A stretch of DNA of 64,000 nucleotides from Nageia nagi (Eukaryota > Pinophyta). The position numbers and the translations under genes are program-made. The notes under the pieces are model-generated. The model was not told where the DNA came from, searched no databases, and was given only the letters and a program-made list of their open reading frames with translations. Below are positions 12,726 through 24,755 of the stretch, one piece after another. The stretch is from the NCBI GenBank assembly GCA_050084985.1, contig JBITNC010000001.1, positions 9,114,001-9,178,000 of the forward strand, given 5' to 3'. Within the stretch, counting starts at the first letter, position 1. Each line of letters begins with the position of its first letter.

Positions 12726-13650
12726 CTATGCATCTTTCTTCAACATTGTTGTGATTTGAGAAACAATATGAGAGAAATCACTAATAAACTTTATAACAAA
12801 ATTGATATGACCAAGAAAGGATTGTAGGGCCTTTTTATTTGAAGGTAGAGGCAATGCCTCAATAGGCTTAACTCTGTCAAGATCAATTGTAAATATTTCT
12901 TTTAAAATAATGTGCCAAAATTTTTCATTGGTTAACCATAAAAATAGATTGTTTAGGATTGATAGAAATCTCAAATTGCATGCATGTTTCAAAATTTTGC
13001 TTGAGGTGGTCTAATTGATCATTTCTTCTCTTGGAAAACATAGTAATGTCATCCAAGTAAACAAATATTATATTGTTTATCAATTCATCAAAGGTATGGT
13101 CCATTAGTATTTGAAAAGTAGCCCAAGCATTGGAGAGACTAAAAGGCATTCTCTGAAATGCAAATGTTACCCACTAGCTAGTAAATGTAGTTTTATATTG
13201 ATACTCATCTTTTGAACAAATTTGGTTGAATCCTAAAAAGCTATCAATCATTGAAAAGCAACATGCTCTAGCTACTATTTATAGGATTTGTTCCATAGGG
13301 GGAAGAAGATAGTTATCCTTGAGGACACTTAGTTCAAATTTTTGAAATCTACACATAGTCTGATTTCTCCATTATTTTTCTTTACTAGGACTAAATTTGC
13401 TACTCTAGAATAATGCTTGATAGGATAGATAATTTTAGCATCTAGGAGTTTTAGCAACTCCTATTTTATGGCTTCTTCTATCCTTGGGTTGATTGGCCTC
13501 TATTTTTACCTATATGGCTGGGATTTTGGCTCTAGCTCAATGGTGTGTTGGATCACATACTTATCATATGTCTTCAAATCATCATAAGTTTAGGAAATTA
13601 CCTTGGTGAACTCATGGTAAATCTAAAGTAGCATCTCTTTTTCTTCTTCA
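12726..13650 (-). pseudogene. RT: Reverse transcriptase of element A (broken)
   Basis: The domain begins near the minus-strand motif LLDAKIIYPIKHYSRVANLV, continues with GEIRLCVDFKNLN, IDSFLGFNQI, MPFSLSNAWATFQILMD and the catalytic YLDD in FVYLDDITMFSK, and ends in NPKQSIFM and the thumb. Open pieces are 13149-12925 and 12992-12726. The YLDD signature is intact, but stops at Trp and Gln positions (for example before the MPF motif) prevent a full product. Upstream linker 13917-13650 carries the TYDDLKTYDKYVIQHTI motif common before plant gypsy RTs. Confidence 0.92.
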
Positions 13651-13916
13651 AGGCATTATGATCTAAGTTTTATGCATTTCATGGGCTCAACTTCCAGTTC
13701 AACATTGCTTTCCTTTTGAATAGCCAAGGTGTTGCCTCTTTGAACATCTTCTGAATCAAATAATCATTCAAAGGAAAGTAAACCTTTGGGTACAACATTG
13801 TTTCTAAGTTGTGTAACATCTAATTCTTGAAAAAAAAGTATTTTTGTTACATAAAAGGTGTGAGCTACTAATTTATCTATTAAAAAAATAATAATATATT
13901 CATCAGAGTCAAATAC

Positions 13917-14333
13917 CTACCAAAAATTTGCAGTATCAAATATAGATGGCGTACATAGGATATTGAATCCATCAACAATTTGATTATACTTTTTAAGAAT
14001 AGATATAAAATTTATAGCTAGGAATGATTCCATTAGGTCCCATATCCTATTCCTATAATTATTGAGATAATGATGCCTTGCACTGATCTTGTATTTGACT
14101 TGATTTATGACCAATTCAGAATCACCATGGACTATTAGGTATCTGATTCCCATACTGATAGCTTTAGATAGCCTTAAACATAGAGCTTCATATTCAACAA
14201 CATTATTAGTGTAATTCCATGTGAATTTGAATGAGAATCTTCTCATGTGTCCCTTAGGTGATTTAAAAATAATTCCAGCTCCACATCAATGTTTACATAT
14301 GGCTCCATCAAAGAACTTCATCCATACTTCATG
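13917..14333 (-). pseudogene. Archaeal-type RNase H of element A, placed before the RT
   Basis: The minus strand gives a near-continuous RNase H fold with all four acidic positions visible: FFDGAICKH, NNVVEYEALCLRL, YLIVHGDSELVINQV and NQIVDGFN. One stop follows CKH; the part from 14246 is open for 109 codons. The NNVxEYEAL ... GDSELV pattern is that of plant and archaeal RNase H, not of the RT-linked domain. A second RNase H of this kind is known from Tat-type plant retrotransposons. Here it lies between protease and RT. Confidence 0.85.
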
Positions 14334-14791
14334 TTCTCTTTCAGTTGTAACTGAATTTGGTTGAACTTTTTCATATAAATAGTAGTTACCCATGTAAATG
14401 TTAGTGACCTGATAATTAATGTCATTTGCTGAAAGAATCTATGTGGTTAGTAGTGATTCCATGAGTGGATCCCTTTCAAATCTTTCTACTTATTTAGGAT
14501 CATTCATATAGGTTTGCTTTAAGATCTTCTTGAGATGAACATTTTTAGTACCCTCATTTGGGATTTTGAATGCTTGTTTTCAAAAGGAAGTAGGAGGTGT
14601 GTATAATCTAAGGCTAAATACCCTCCTAACTTAGCAATGAATTTTCTTGACAAGCAAATTCCAAATAGAGGTGCAAGATCAACTTGAATGAAACAAATAT
14701 CAAGGAAAGCATTTAGAGTTATGGGAACTCCTTTAATACAACCAATTACATTTAAAAGGGAAGAGTCTAGTTGAATGAGTCTATCTATGCA

Positions 14792-15103
14792 TCAAGTTAT
14801 ATACAATTTCATCTCATTTGCAACATCTTTGGGAATAATAGAAATGGTAGCTCCAGTATCAATCATACAATTCTGAACTATCCAACCTTCTAATCTAAGG
14901 GATAGATAAAAAGATGGAGGTCTTCTTATACATATAGGAGCTAGAGGGATATCATCAACATTTGAAAATACTATATTATACTCATTTACTCTTTTCTTAC
15001 TATTCTTAAGCTTCAAAGCTTCTTGTAAAAGATTAATTTGACCCAAAATGCTCAATGCATCAAACATTATCATTTTAGAAGTTGTTCTTTTTAATTCTTC
15101 CAT
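14792..15103 (-). pseudogene. Aspartic protease of element A
   Basis: A 103-codon open piece contains the active-site motif CMIDTGATISIIP followed by a hydrophobic stretch, as in retroviral-type aspartic proteases that cut the polyprotein. It lies after gag and before the archaeal-type RNase H. The catalytic Asp is retained. The open frame ends 21 codons after the motif, so the second half is lost or in another frame (to about 14580). Confidence 0.82.
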
Positions 15104-15499
15104 AATATTATATGGAACATAAGAGGCTAACTTCTTTATGCAAATTGATAAGATCTAAATTATTGAGTAGCCTTCTCCTTATGATGTTCAATTATAAAAG
15201 GATATCTCAATGGAGCAGGTATCTCTCTTTCCTAGACATCATTTCTTATTTGAGCAGGGTTTCTTACAACAAGAGCAACATTACTTGGGCCTTGTGAAAC
15301 TTGACTCGAATGGTTTGGAAGTTAGTTTACTTGATTTTGTGGTTGATACATAGAAGCTTTAGATCTTTTTATATTAGGTTGATTTGGAATGATTTTCTAA
15401 TTTTGCTAAGTAATTTGGGCTTGTTGTGGGGTTATTTAAGTAGAAGCTCTAGTTTGAACATAGTTGGCACGTTCTTTAGCATAACTTGAAACTCAAAAA

Positions 15500-16720
15500 T
15501 TAACCATGGTAAGATATGCAATAGGGTCTAAAGGAGGTTCTACCATTTGGTTGGAATGTAATCCCAAATGTTGATGTTGATACACGACATAGGAATCTAG
15601 AAAATGTGGAGCTAGATAAGGAGGATACCATTATATATTATTCGGAGCATCACTTTCTATAGAACTAACCATTACTAAATTTTCTACAAATTTAGGAGCA
15701 AGAGGTTATTTTGGTTTATTACATCTCAACTAAAATCTTAGCTGATACTGATTATCATATTTCTTATAATTGAAGCCTTGATTTTTACCTCTCTTGTAAA
15801 GTGACCTTATTTTTTAGGTTCCTAATAGTTATATCCAGCTGCCTTATTCTCTCTTACTCTTGTGAGTTTGAACTAGTTTTTGTACTTATAGATGCAACAG
15901 CTAGTAGTGTTGGCATTTGATTTTGAGTTGTATATTTAGGAGGAGGTAAAGCTAGTATTCTAGGATGGGGAATTTGTAATGGAGCTTTCTTTAGAGGTAG
16001 ATTAGGAAAAAAAGGCATAATGGATCTAGGCTACATCTTCCCAAAAAATACCAAGGTATGTTTAGCCATCATGGTTATCTAATAGAAATATGAAAAAGTA
16101 TCTCCTAACATAACAATCAAGACATTTAGGTTTGGGTGGAATGCTTTCCTATAATATACCAAGGCTTGAGCATTTGTTGGCCTAGTCCTTGTTGAAATGG
16201 ATTTCCAATTTTTCCTAAATCTGATGTTAAAATCATCCATAGACTCATGGATATGTCTTTTAATACATATTAAGAGGCTAAAAAAGGTGTTATCATCACC
16301 ATCTTTAGAAAATATCTTGATAAGAGCTTAAAATAGCTCTCCCCATGTATTTATTGACTAGGGGTGATAGTTTTAAACCATTCACCTACTTTTCCTTTAA
16401 AAGAATGTGATAACAATCTGGTCATGATAGTTTTATAATTGATATCAAAGCTAGATGCTAAGAGAGATACATCTTAACAATGTTCATAAGGTATTTTGCC
16501 TAATCCATTATATTTAGGCAAAAATTTTTAATTTTTCTTAGGGAATGGCCAAAAAATTAGCAGATACTACCAATGGATGGCTATTATTTCAAGTAAGAAA
16601 ATCTATAAGGGCAGGTTGAGCCATATTTGGACCAGTAGTATCAGGTGAAGGATTTTACTAGATAGATTTAAATGCAGATGATCATGGGATAACTCTTAGA
16701 GGAATTTATAGAGATAAGAT
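15500..16720 (-). pseudogene. gag: gag of element A (broken)
   Basis: No long open frame survives, but minus-strand pieces fit the gag core: MAQPALIDFLT and HPLVVSANFLAIP near 16650-16550, then FKGKVGEWFKTITPS (16400-16350), HESMDDFNIRFRKNWKS (16260-16190) and TRPTNAQALVYYRKAF (16190-16130). This is the capsid region. The part down to 15500 is Pro, Gln and Tyr rich. No clear zinc knuckle was found. Confidence 0.65.
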
Positions 16721-16972
16721 CCAAAAAATCTTTCATTTAGTCCTCCTTTGAGGAATTGATAGCTCTTGAAACCTAGGTTACCTTAAAAAATTTCTAGTAC
16801 TACTTTTAGTAAATCTGAATTCTAGAGGTTCCAAGATTCAAAATATTGACTATTTTGATAGCAAAGTCACCAATAAGCTTAAATAAACCCTATAATATTT
16901 TAAGAACAAGGTGATAGCTTATCAAACATAGCTATATGTCCTATTCACATCCATGAAATATGGATTTTCATT

Positions 16973-16993
16973 CGTTTCCCATTGGGTGTGCCA
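16973..16993 (-). other. Putative primer-binding site of element A
   Basis: The minus strand reads TGGCACACCCAATGGGAAAC beginning 18 nt inside the 5' LTR end at 17011. It starts with TGG (matching the tRNA CCA end) and resembles the TGGCRC-type primer sites of Tat-like elements. The tRNA is not assigned. Confidence 0.55.
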
Positions 16994-17010
16994 AAAATGA
17001 ATGTTTATAC

Positions 17011-18808
17011 TGTTGATTAGTATAATGTAACCTTAAGGTTTGGTATAGTGTAGTTCTCCATTCCTTGTAATACTAGGGTTCTTGAAAGAGCAGAAGGTGG
17101 TGGGATAATGTGCTCATGAGGTTTTTTTCTCAATCTCTAGGTTATAGGTTAGTTCCTATCTAAGAAAGAGGTCAAAAGTAATTGGAAATAAATAAAAGAG
17201 GTTAAGAGTAACTGGAAAGAGATGAAAATATAATATACAGAGTGAGAGAATCAAATAAAAAATAAGTTAAACTATTCAACTTGAGCATCAATGTACAAGT
17301 AGTAATCCATAGCCAAGATTAAGAATAGCATAAATATCTCACTCCTGGGGTCTCATAATTGCAATACATAACCACAATTTAGAACTAAACCTCATACATA
17401 ACAATTACAAAGCAAGATAATAGCCACAAAATACAAAGGGAAAAGTATCATAGTATTGCATTATCATATATGAAAATATAGCTTACACTAGGCAACTTTG
17501 CTAAAATGTTCAACCTTTTGGACTTCTAACAATCCACTATTTATACTATTCTACTTACAAAATGGGTGGTTATCCATCATTAATGACTACAACTAACTCT
17601 TTTACTAAGAATAGTATGAACTTGAATATATAAAACATGTACAAAATAATTTACAACTATAACTGACTATATAGTATGGTCCTAATTTAGCACCAAAGCT
17701 TGAGGATTTGTAGCCTTCCATCTTCGTACTAATATAGCTACAATCCATCACTTTTATCTTTGATTATGGTGAATTTATGGTTGATAATGTACTTATGAGG
17801 TATGATCTACCATCTTAATAGGTACAATCAATTTGTCTATGTAGTTGGTGACCACCTACCTCTCTACAACCATTTAATATCTTTGTTCTATAGCTCTGGG
17901 TTGCAACCACTGTAGGGTGAATGAACATGTACCATTCAAACCTGAGAGAGACTATTGCTACTACATGGAGATGAGTTGTAGTTGACATATTGGTAGAGTT
18001 TTAGGGGTCATACACTCTTGATTGAGTGGACTTGGGTGTTTCTCTCTTCTTATAATGCTCACTTCATCTTAGCAGGTCTTGGAATACATCGAAAGGTATT
18101 GCTAGAACCTAAGATGTTTATCGCTCATCGATTTATCTAAAAAGGTATGACATCATCACTCAAATTTGGTGGGGCTTGCTAAATGTATCATTGTAATATT
18201 CCCCACCATTCAAATCTCCTAGATTACCCAATGATGAAAGGAGTTAAAGACTACTAATTTTCATCAAGAAGTATAACATCACCTCTAAATTTTCATGGGA
18301 ACTATTTTACTTGACTCTAATGACAACTCATGTTATGTGACTCAGCCAAAACAAAAGACTATATACAACAATTCTTAGAGATAACCCCTAGATTAAACAA
18401 AATTGAAACCTAAGTAGTGGAACTCAAGATAGGGCCTAGAATTGACTTTTGACACATAAATAGACTATAAAGGTCAACACTCATAAAAGACTTAAGTATT
18501 TTTTCAAGATTGACACTCTTTAACTTATGGTTATATATAGATCTCAGGCATGACTAATTAGACTATGTACCAACAACACCCACCTTATAACAAAATGGTA
18601 ATTTTAAATAACTCTATTTGATTAAGACTTGGTAATATACAAGACTCTTAAGTAAAGACTAAATATTGATAAGTATTTACAAATGCAATAAAAAGGAGTA
18701 AGGAGTGGGAATCAAAGAAGGAATTTTGTAGTAGAATGAATGAATAAATGAAATAATAAAGAATATAAAGAATTTTACCCCTCCAAAGTGTGATTTGCAA
18801 GAATAACG
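17011..18808 (-). repeat. Element A 5' LTR (right in the window)
   Basis: Direct-repeat partner of 4701-6501. On the plus strand it begins TGTTGATTAG and ends at GAATAACG, followed by the GTAAA duplication. TGACATCA occurs at 18148-18155. Confidence 0.9.
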
Positions 18809-18813
18809 GTAAA
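18809..18813. repeat. Target-site duplication of element A, right copy (GTAAA)
   Basis: Exact match to 4696-4700. Confidence 0.85.
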
Positions 18814-20604
18814 GTAAAGCCCACTTGATTCCTCTAATATTTTGGTAAAGCTTTGTGTATCCATATAATTTTAGGTTCATTTTCATAATCCTCCTCTTTG
18901 AATTTCAAGGTATCTAAGAAGTTTTAAATACACACACAAAAGTGAAAGGAAGTAAACTAAACCTAGAAAGCATCAAGGAAAACTCAACATGTATACAAAT
19001 GATGAAACAAAGGATCAAAATAACTTAGAATCTCATGAGCATTTTAGTGTAGATTCTACTCAATAATGGGTCCTCAAATATTTACTTCATTGAAAAATAC
19101 CAATTACAAAAAATGTTATGAGGTATGCTAGGGTCTACGCTAAGGATTGGGTAAAATAGACTAAAATATGATTTTCAAGGATGAAAATGAAGTGCTTAAA
19201 TTAATTATAATTCCAAAAAATTTATACAACTCGAATAACTTAGTAACATATATAAACTATGCAAGTTTAAAGAGAAAATAATTTGTATATCAAAATATGC
19301 AATCTCTCAAAGTAGGCTATTCAAACATTTTGTAAAATCTAGAGTGGATAATACAAGAAAACACAAAAGGATGGAAAAATGAATTTTTCACCTTGAATAC
19401 ATTTTACACTTTCAAATTATTTTTTGTATAATGCAATAGAATAGATATTGATCTATATTTGCTTAAAAAATGAAGAATCTAAGTTGTTAAAACAAGAGTA
19501 ACAGTCTACAATAATTACAAGTTGAAATATTTTTATAGTTACAAACAAAAATATTATGCAGCATTATGCAGTTACAAAATGAGGGACAAATTCATTTTGC
19601 TAACTTAGAAATGCCACATGGTTAGCATATATTCAAACACTCTATATATGTGTCCTCTTACAGTACTTCCTATAAATCTTCCTCCAAATGAATTATATTT
19701 TGGTATATTCCTTGGTAACTCCTCCAACCATAAACTTATTTCTCCTTTCTAAATAATTGCTTTAGCCAATAAGATATTGTGGAAAGTCACTATATCCTAA
19801 TTGCTTGTCTACCATTTTTTTCAATCTTAAAACTAAAAATCCCTTTTTAATTTCTCCCTCCTTCAATATCATAAGTTATAGATATTTCAATATCATTACT
19901 CTTTTCTTATTGAAACATAACTTACACTTACTTTGGTCATACTTTAATATGAGTAAAATGTAAATATTTAAAATAATGTATTTAATTATTTTAATAATTT
20001 AAATATGTAATATAATTAGCATTTAACATGAAAATAGCTCAATTTGGATATACTAATTTTAATATATTAAAAGTTATGATTACCATTCAATAATTAATAT
20101 AATTTCATATAAATATAAATATATTTATTTATTTCTTAATTATCCTAAGACATTAAGAATAGTATCTTATCATATATTTACGTATTGCCAAGTTTTTTTG
20201 AGTAAAAGGTATAAAATTTATTTTTAGAAAAATCAAATTATACAGTCAATTTTAATAACCTCCATTTCTTGACAAGGCTCAAAATGTGACTAATATTAGT
20301 TATTTTATCTTCTCATGATCCATATAATCCTTATCCTACTTCTTGTACCCCTTCTTCCTCTATTAAGGGTTGATTCCATCAAAAACCATTAAATCCTCTT
20401 GCTCTTCTTATCCTCTTATGCTTAATTACCATATTTCAACTACTTCCAGATTTGTGTCTATTTATTTGTTTCCTCCTTTATCATCTAAGAATCATCTTTT
20501 TCTTTAGCTTGCAAGGTCTATAATAATTTCCTGATAATTATGCCCTACATTCTTTTTTCAAGTCAAAGCTCTTCTTTAGAAAATTTATTATTTATTTTTA
20601 GCTA
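18814..20604. other. AT-rich spacer, no gene seen
   Basis: I recognise no protein, RNA gene or element end here. It is bounded by the duplications of element A and solo LTR E. Confidence 0.45.
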
Positions 20605-20609
20605 AACCT
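20605..20609. repeat. Target-site duplication of solo LTR E, left copy (AACCT)
   Basis: AACCT is repeated at 39110-39114 across the whole nested stack. Confidence 0.75.
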
Positions 20610-20765
20610 TGAAATAGATGAAACTCCTACACCTAATATCACCTTGGAGTGTTCTTCTACTTCAAGTAACAACTCAAGAGACAATCACTCAATCATGTAG
20701 ACAAGTAAGACAAACATGTATAGTCATTCCTCTCTATTAAGAAAGTACTCCATTCTAAGCAAGAT

Positions 20766-20770
20766 TCTAT
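20766..20770. repeat. Target-site duplication of element B, left copy (TCTAT)
   Basis: Exact match to 38754-38758. Confidence 0.9.
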
Positions 20771-21260
20771 TGAAAGAATTAGATCTACACTAATCCTCAA
20801 GGTCCAAGACTATAGGAAATTTAATCATTCAACATCTACAAGCTAATAACACCATTCACATAAGATAACACCAATATAAAGTGGTTCCTCCCTCCTTGGG
20901 AGTACATCCACAACTAGATCTCAATTCTCAAACTATGCACCCTCTTACAACAATTCCTTTCTCTCCTACACAAACTAGTAGAGTAATCTTACTCAAAATC
21001 TTAGTTGTTTTACAAGAGGAGAGGCCCTCTATTTATAGCATGAGAGCACCTCCCTAACCTCCCTTTAACCCAAGGGTAAGGTTAGGGTTACAATAAATAT
21101 ATTACCTAACTTTAACCTACCAACTAACCACTTGGTAAGGTAAAAGTTTACATAATAAAGAATTCAATTAATCCCTTAAGGTATCTAAATATCCTTTAAG
21201 TGATTAATTGAATTTACAAGGAGTTTAGATATTCACAATATTTCATTACAAATTCTAACA
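20771..21260 (-). repeat. Element B 3' LTR (490 bp)
   Basis: TG...CA termini on the plus strand (TGAAAG to TTCTAACA). It contains the inverted TATA box CTATTTATAG and a palindromic block around ACCCAAGGGT just beyond it. Confidence 0.95.
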
Positions 21261-21275
21261 CTCCCCCTTAATGCA
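21261..21275 (-). other. Polypurine tract of element B
   Basis: The minus strand reads ATTGCATTAAGGGGGAG directly before the 3' LTR, the primer for plus-strand DNA synthesis. The same block precedes the 3' LTR of C. Confidence 0.85.
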
Positions 21276-21841
21276 ATATTGGGATAGAGCGTAGAAGAGA
21301 GAAGAGAGAGAGTAAGAGAGAGTTCTCCTCCATAGAGATACAAGCAGAGATGAGAACATTTACATATTTGAGAATCTTTTTGAGAACTAGTTTGAGACTC
21401 ACTACATTACCATTTGAAAAAAATGGTTTACAATACAATCATTAACCACAACTGGTTTCACTGTACATAGTAGTCGATCAACTTTAAGCTGACATGTGAG
21501 TCTCCATGAGCTTACTTACAAAAGGTGAGTAACCTGCATTTCTAAAGAAGATCCTGCATGCTACAAGCAACTCATGAACAAAATTAGTTAGATGCATTAT
21601 ATATTCATTTTATTAATAAGAGAATCAAATAATGCCATCTTATAAATAACTGATCAATGGTGCATTATAAGTCATCACAGAGATTCCAAGCCATCACTCA
21701 TAGTCACCTGTTGTATATAGACATGTGTTGATTATTAATAGAGCATATCATATAGATGACTGTACAATGCCTAAAGACATACCAGATCTTCTCATATGAA
21801 TACTTGAACAATGAAACTGATTGATCAATTATATGCTCAAA

Positions 21842-22381
21842 AAAATGTACAACAAGTTTCTCATGCAGAGCAAACTTACCACGGAGGTATAAAATGTACA
21901 ATAAGTTTCTCACGTAGAGCAAACTTACCATGGAGGTATAAAATCTACAACAAGTTTCTCTCGCAAAGTAAACTTACCACAGAGGTATAAAATGTACAAG
22001 AAGTTTCTCACATAGAGCAAACTTACCACAGAGGTATAAAATGTACAACAAGTTTCTCACATAGAGTAAACTTACCACGGAGGTATAAAATGTACAACAA
22101 GTTTCTAACGTAGAGCAAACTTACCACAGAGGTATAAAATGTACAAGAAGTTTCTCATGCAGAGCAAACTTACCATGGAGGTATAAAATGTACAACAAGT
22201 TTCTCATGCAGAGTAAACTTACCATGAAGGTATAAAATGTACAACAAGTTTCTCACGTAGAGCAAACTTACCACGGAGGTATAAAATGTACAAGAAGTTT
22301 CTCATGCAGAGCAAACTTACCACGGAGGTATAAAATTTACAACAAGTTTCTCACGTAGAGCAAACTTACCATGGAGGTATA
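21842..22381 (-). repeat. Eleven 49-bp hairpin repeats in the 3' region of element B
   Basis: Eleven units with a 49-bp period lie between the RNase H stop and the 3' LTR. On the sense (minus) strand each unit holds AAGTTT, a loop of 11-12 nt such as GCTCTACGTGAG, then AAACTT, followed by TTGTTGTACATTTTATACC. The six-base stem is kept in nearly every unit while the loop varies (CTACGTG, CTGCATG, CTATGTG). Element C has five related, partly separated units. Confidence 0.9.
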
Positions 22382-22451
22382 TCATAATCAACACTATATA
22401 ACAACAATAAAAGAGCCTTTTAGAGGTGAAGTTGTCATCACTAACAAAAGT

Positions 22452-24755
22452 TCAAACTTCACTCCCCCTTGAGGGCAACTTCACCAACCTGAGAGAATCC
22501 CTAAGCTTGCTGAACTGAGCTTCAGGAAGGGGCTTGGTGAATAAATCAGTGGAGTTTATAATAGATGGACAATACTCCAAGTGTATGATGTCATTTAGAA
22601 CCTTCTCCCTGATAAAATGGGCTTGGATTTCCACATGTTTGGTTCTCTGATGGAACACAGGATTCTTAGCCAAAGAGATAGCTGATTGATTATCTAAAGA
22701 AATAAGAGATGGGCTATTTTGCTCATACCCAATTTTGTTCAGAAGATGCCTTAGCCAAATAGCTTCCTAGGTGGTAATAGACATGGCTCGATATTCAGCT
22801 TCGATGGTAGAAAGAGTCATAGTAGGTTGCTTCTTAGAAGCCCAAGAGATAGCACCTGAACCAATGCTGAACACATATGCAGAGGTTGATTTTTTTTCAT
22901 CTCTATCTCCCCCATAATCAGAATCTAAGAACCCAGAGAGAATAATTGAGGGCACTTTGGAATACTTAAGAGCAAGATCCTTTGTCCCTACTACATACCT
23001 CAAGATTTGCTTAATAGCATTGAGGTGCTCAACATATGGTTTTTGCATGAATCGTGCCATCAGATTCACTACAAAGGTAATATCAAGTCAAGAGATAGTC
23101 AGATATAGAAGACTACCGATCAATTGCCTATAAGCTGTAGCATCTGCCAATTGAGAATCTGAGCTCAAAGATACAACGATTCCAAGATAAATAGGTATTG
23201 CAACCTATCTACACTCCTCCATTCCAAACTTTTGCAAGATGTCTGATATATACTTAGATTGACTAAGATAAGTACAATCTTTGTGTTGGTATACTTGCAT
23301 CACTAGATAGTAATGCAATAGACCTAGATCAGTCATTTTAAATGTTGCCTTCAGTTTGGATATGCACTCTTGGATGATTTCAATATTATTGCTAGTTATG
23401 AGAAGATCATCCACATAAAGGAGAATTAAGACCACGTCTTTTCCTTGATTGAGTACATAGAGATCTGAGTTAGAGAAGCATTTGGAAAAACTAATATCTA
23501 CAAAGAATCCTAAAATTTTCTTGTACCATGCTCTAGGTGCTTGCTTAAGTCCATACAAAGACTTCTTTAGCATGCACATAAAAGACTCTTTACCTTTTGG
23601 AATAAATCCTTCTGGTTGATTCATGTAGATTTATACATCCAAGTCACCATAAAGAAATGCACTCTTGACATCAAGTTGAAAAACTTTCCATCCTTGAGCT
23701 GCAGAAAGAGCAAGGATTATCCTGATAGTAGGCATCTTGGCCATAGGAGCAAAGGTTTCCTCATAATCAATACCATATTTCTGAGCGAATCCTTTGGCCA
23801 CTAACCTTGCTTTGTATTTTTCAATTTCTCCATCAGAATTGTACTTAACCTTGTATATCCATTTATTTCTAATCACATTTTTCTCATTGGGATAAGGAAC
23901 CAAATCCCAAGTTTTATTTTTCATGAGTGCCTCATACTCAACTTTCATAGCTTCCATCCAACACTCTTGCTTGGAAGCTTCTTTGAAGGTTGATGACTCA
24001 TTCGTATTATCAATTTTGGCAAATAAAGATTTATTCAAGGTCATACTCCTTATAATTCTCTGAGCTGGAGAATTTTGCTCTTGTGGTGACTTCCCTACAT
24101 TATCATCCAACTAGTTAGGTGCAGGCAAAGAATCATCTGAATCAGACACCTCAGCATGAGAATTCATATCCTCAAGAAGTTCATTGAACTTGACATCCCT
24201 AGAAATAAAGACTATTTTATGGGATGAGGAGTACAGACTGTAACCTTTATGCTGATTATCATACCCCACAAAGATGCATTTTTCTGATCTTTTATCCAAC
24301 TTCTTTCTTTTCTCTGAGGTAATGAAGGCAAATGCATCACAACTGAAGACCCTAAAGTGTGAGATGTTAGGTTTCTTTCCTGTCCATGCTTCATACGGAG
24401 TTTTACCTTCAACTGCTTTAGTAGGACACCTATTTAGGGTGTGAATAGCAGTGTGAATAGCTTCACCCCATAAGAAACTAGGAAGGTTACCCAACATACA
24501 CCTTGCCATTTCCATAATGGTTCGATTCTTCCTTTCAGCAACTCCATTTTGTTGAGGGGTGTAAGGGATTGTGAATTGCCGCTTGATCCCATGTTTAACA
24601 CAATAGTCGTTAAACTCATTGCTATTATACTCACCCCCATTATCAAATCTCAGCATCTTAATCTTAAAATCAATTTGATTTTCAATAAGAGCCTTGAAGT
24701 CTTTAAACTTGTCAAAAGTTTGATCCTTGTGCTCAAGTAGATAACCAAATGTCAT
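22452..24755 (-). pseudogene. pol: pol of element B: integrase core, RT and RNase H (broken)
   Basis: The whole stretch reads in one frame, interrupted only by stops. Integrase core: RFDNGGEYNSNEF and PQQNGVAERKNR (second and third catalytic acids), then KKPNISHFRVFSCDAF. RT: NKWIYKVKYNSDGEIEKYK, FQLDVKSAFLYGDLDV, KKSLYGLKQAPRAWYKK, and YVDDLL at 23407-23418. RNase H: LDSDYGGD, TLSTIEAEYRAM, HQRTKHVEIQAHF, ending LPSRGSEV at 22452. Stops lie near 24108 (TAG where element C has TGG), 23628, 23202 and 22764. It would copy and insert the element; it cannot now yield a full product. Confidence 0.95.

Larger units (their letters stand above)
4701..18808 (-). mobile_element. Complete, decayed 14.1-kb Ty3/gypsy retrotransposon (element A)
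   Basis: Two direct LTRs of 1801 and 1798 bp and a perfect GTAAA duplication enclose 10.5 kb of internal sequence. On the minus strand the order is LTR, primer site, gag, protease, archaeal-type RNase H, RT, RT-linked RNase H, integrase, a further long reading frame, LTR. All coding parts are broken, mostly by stops standing at conserved Trp, Gln or Arg positions. The LTRs differ at roughly one site in ten over the part compared by eye, so the insertion is old. The second RNase H and large size suggest the Tat branch of Ty3/gypsy; this is inference. Confidence 0.9.

Noticed and set aside
21842-22381. Regular repeats with spacers resembling a CRISPR array
   Set aside because: Units are contiguous 49-bp tandem copies without unique spacers, inside a plant retrotransposon.
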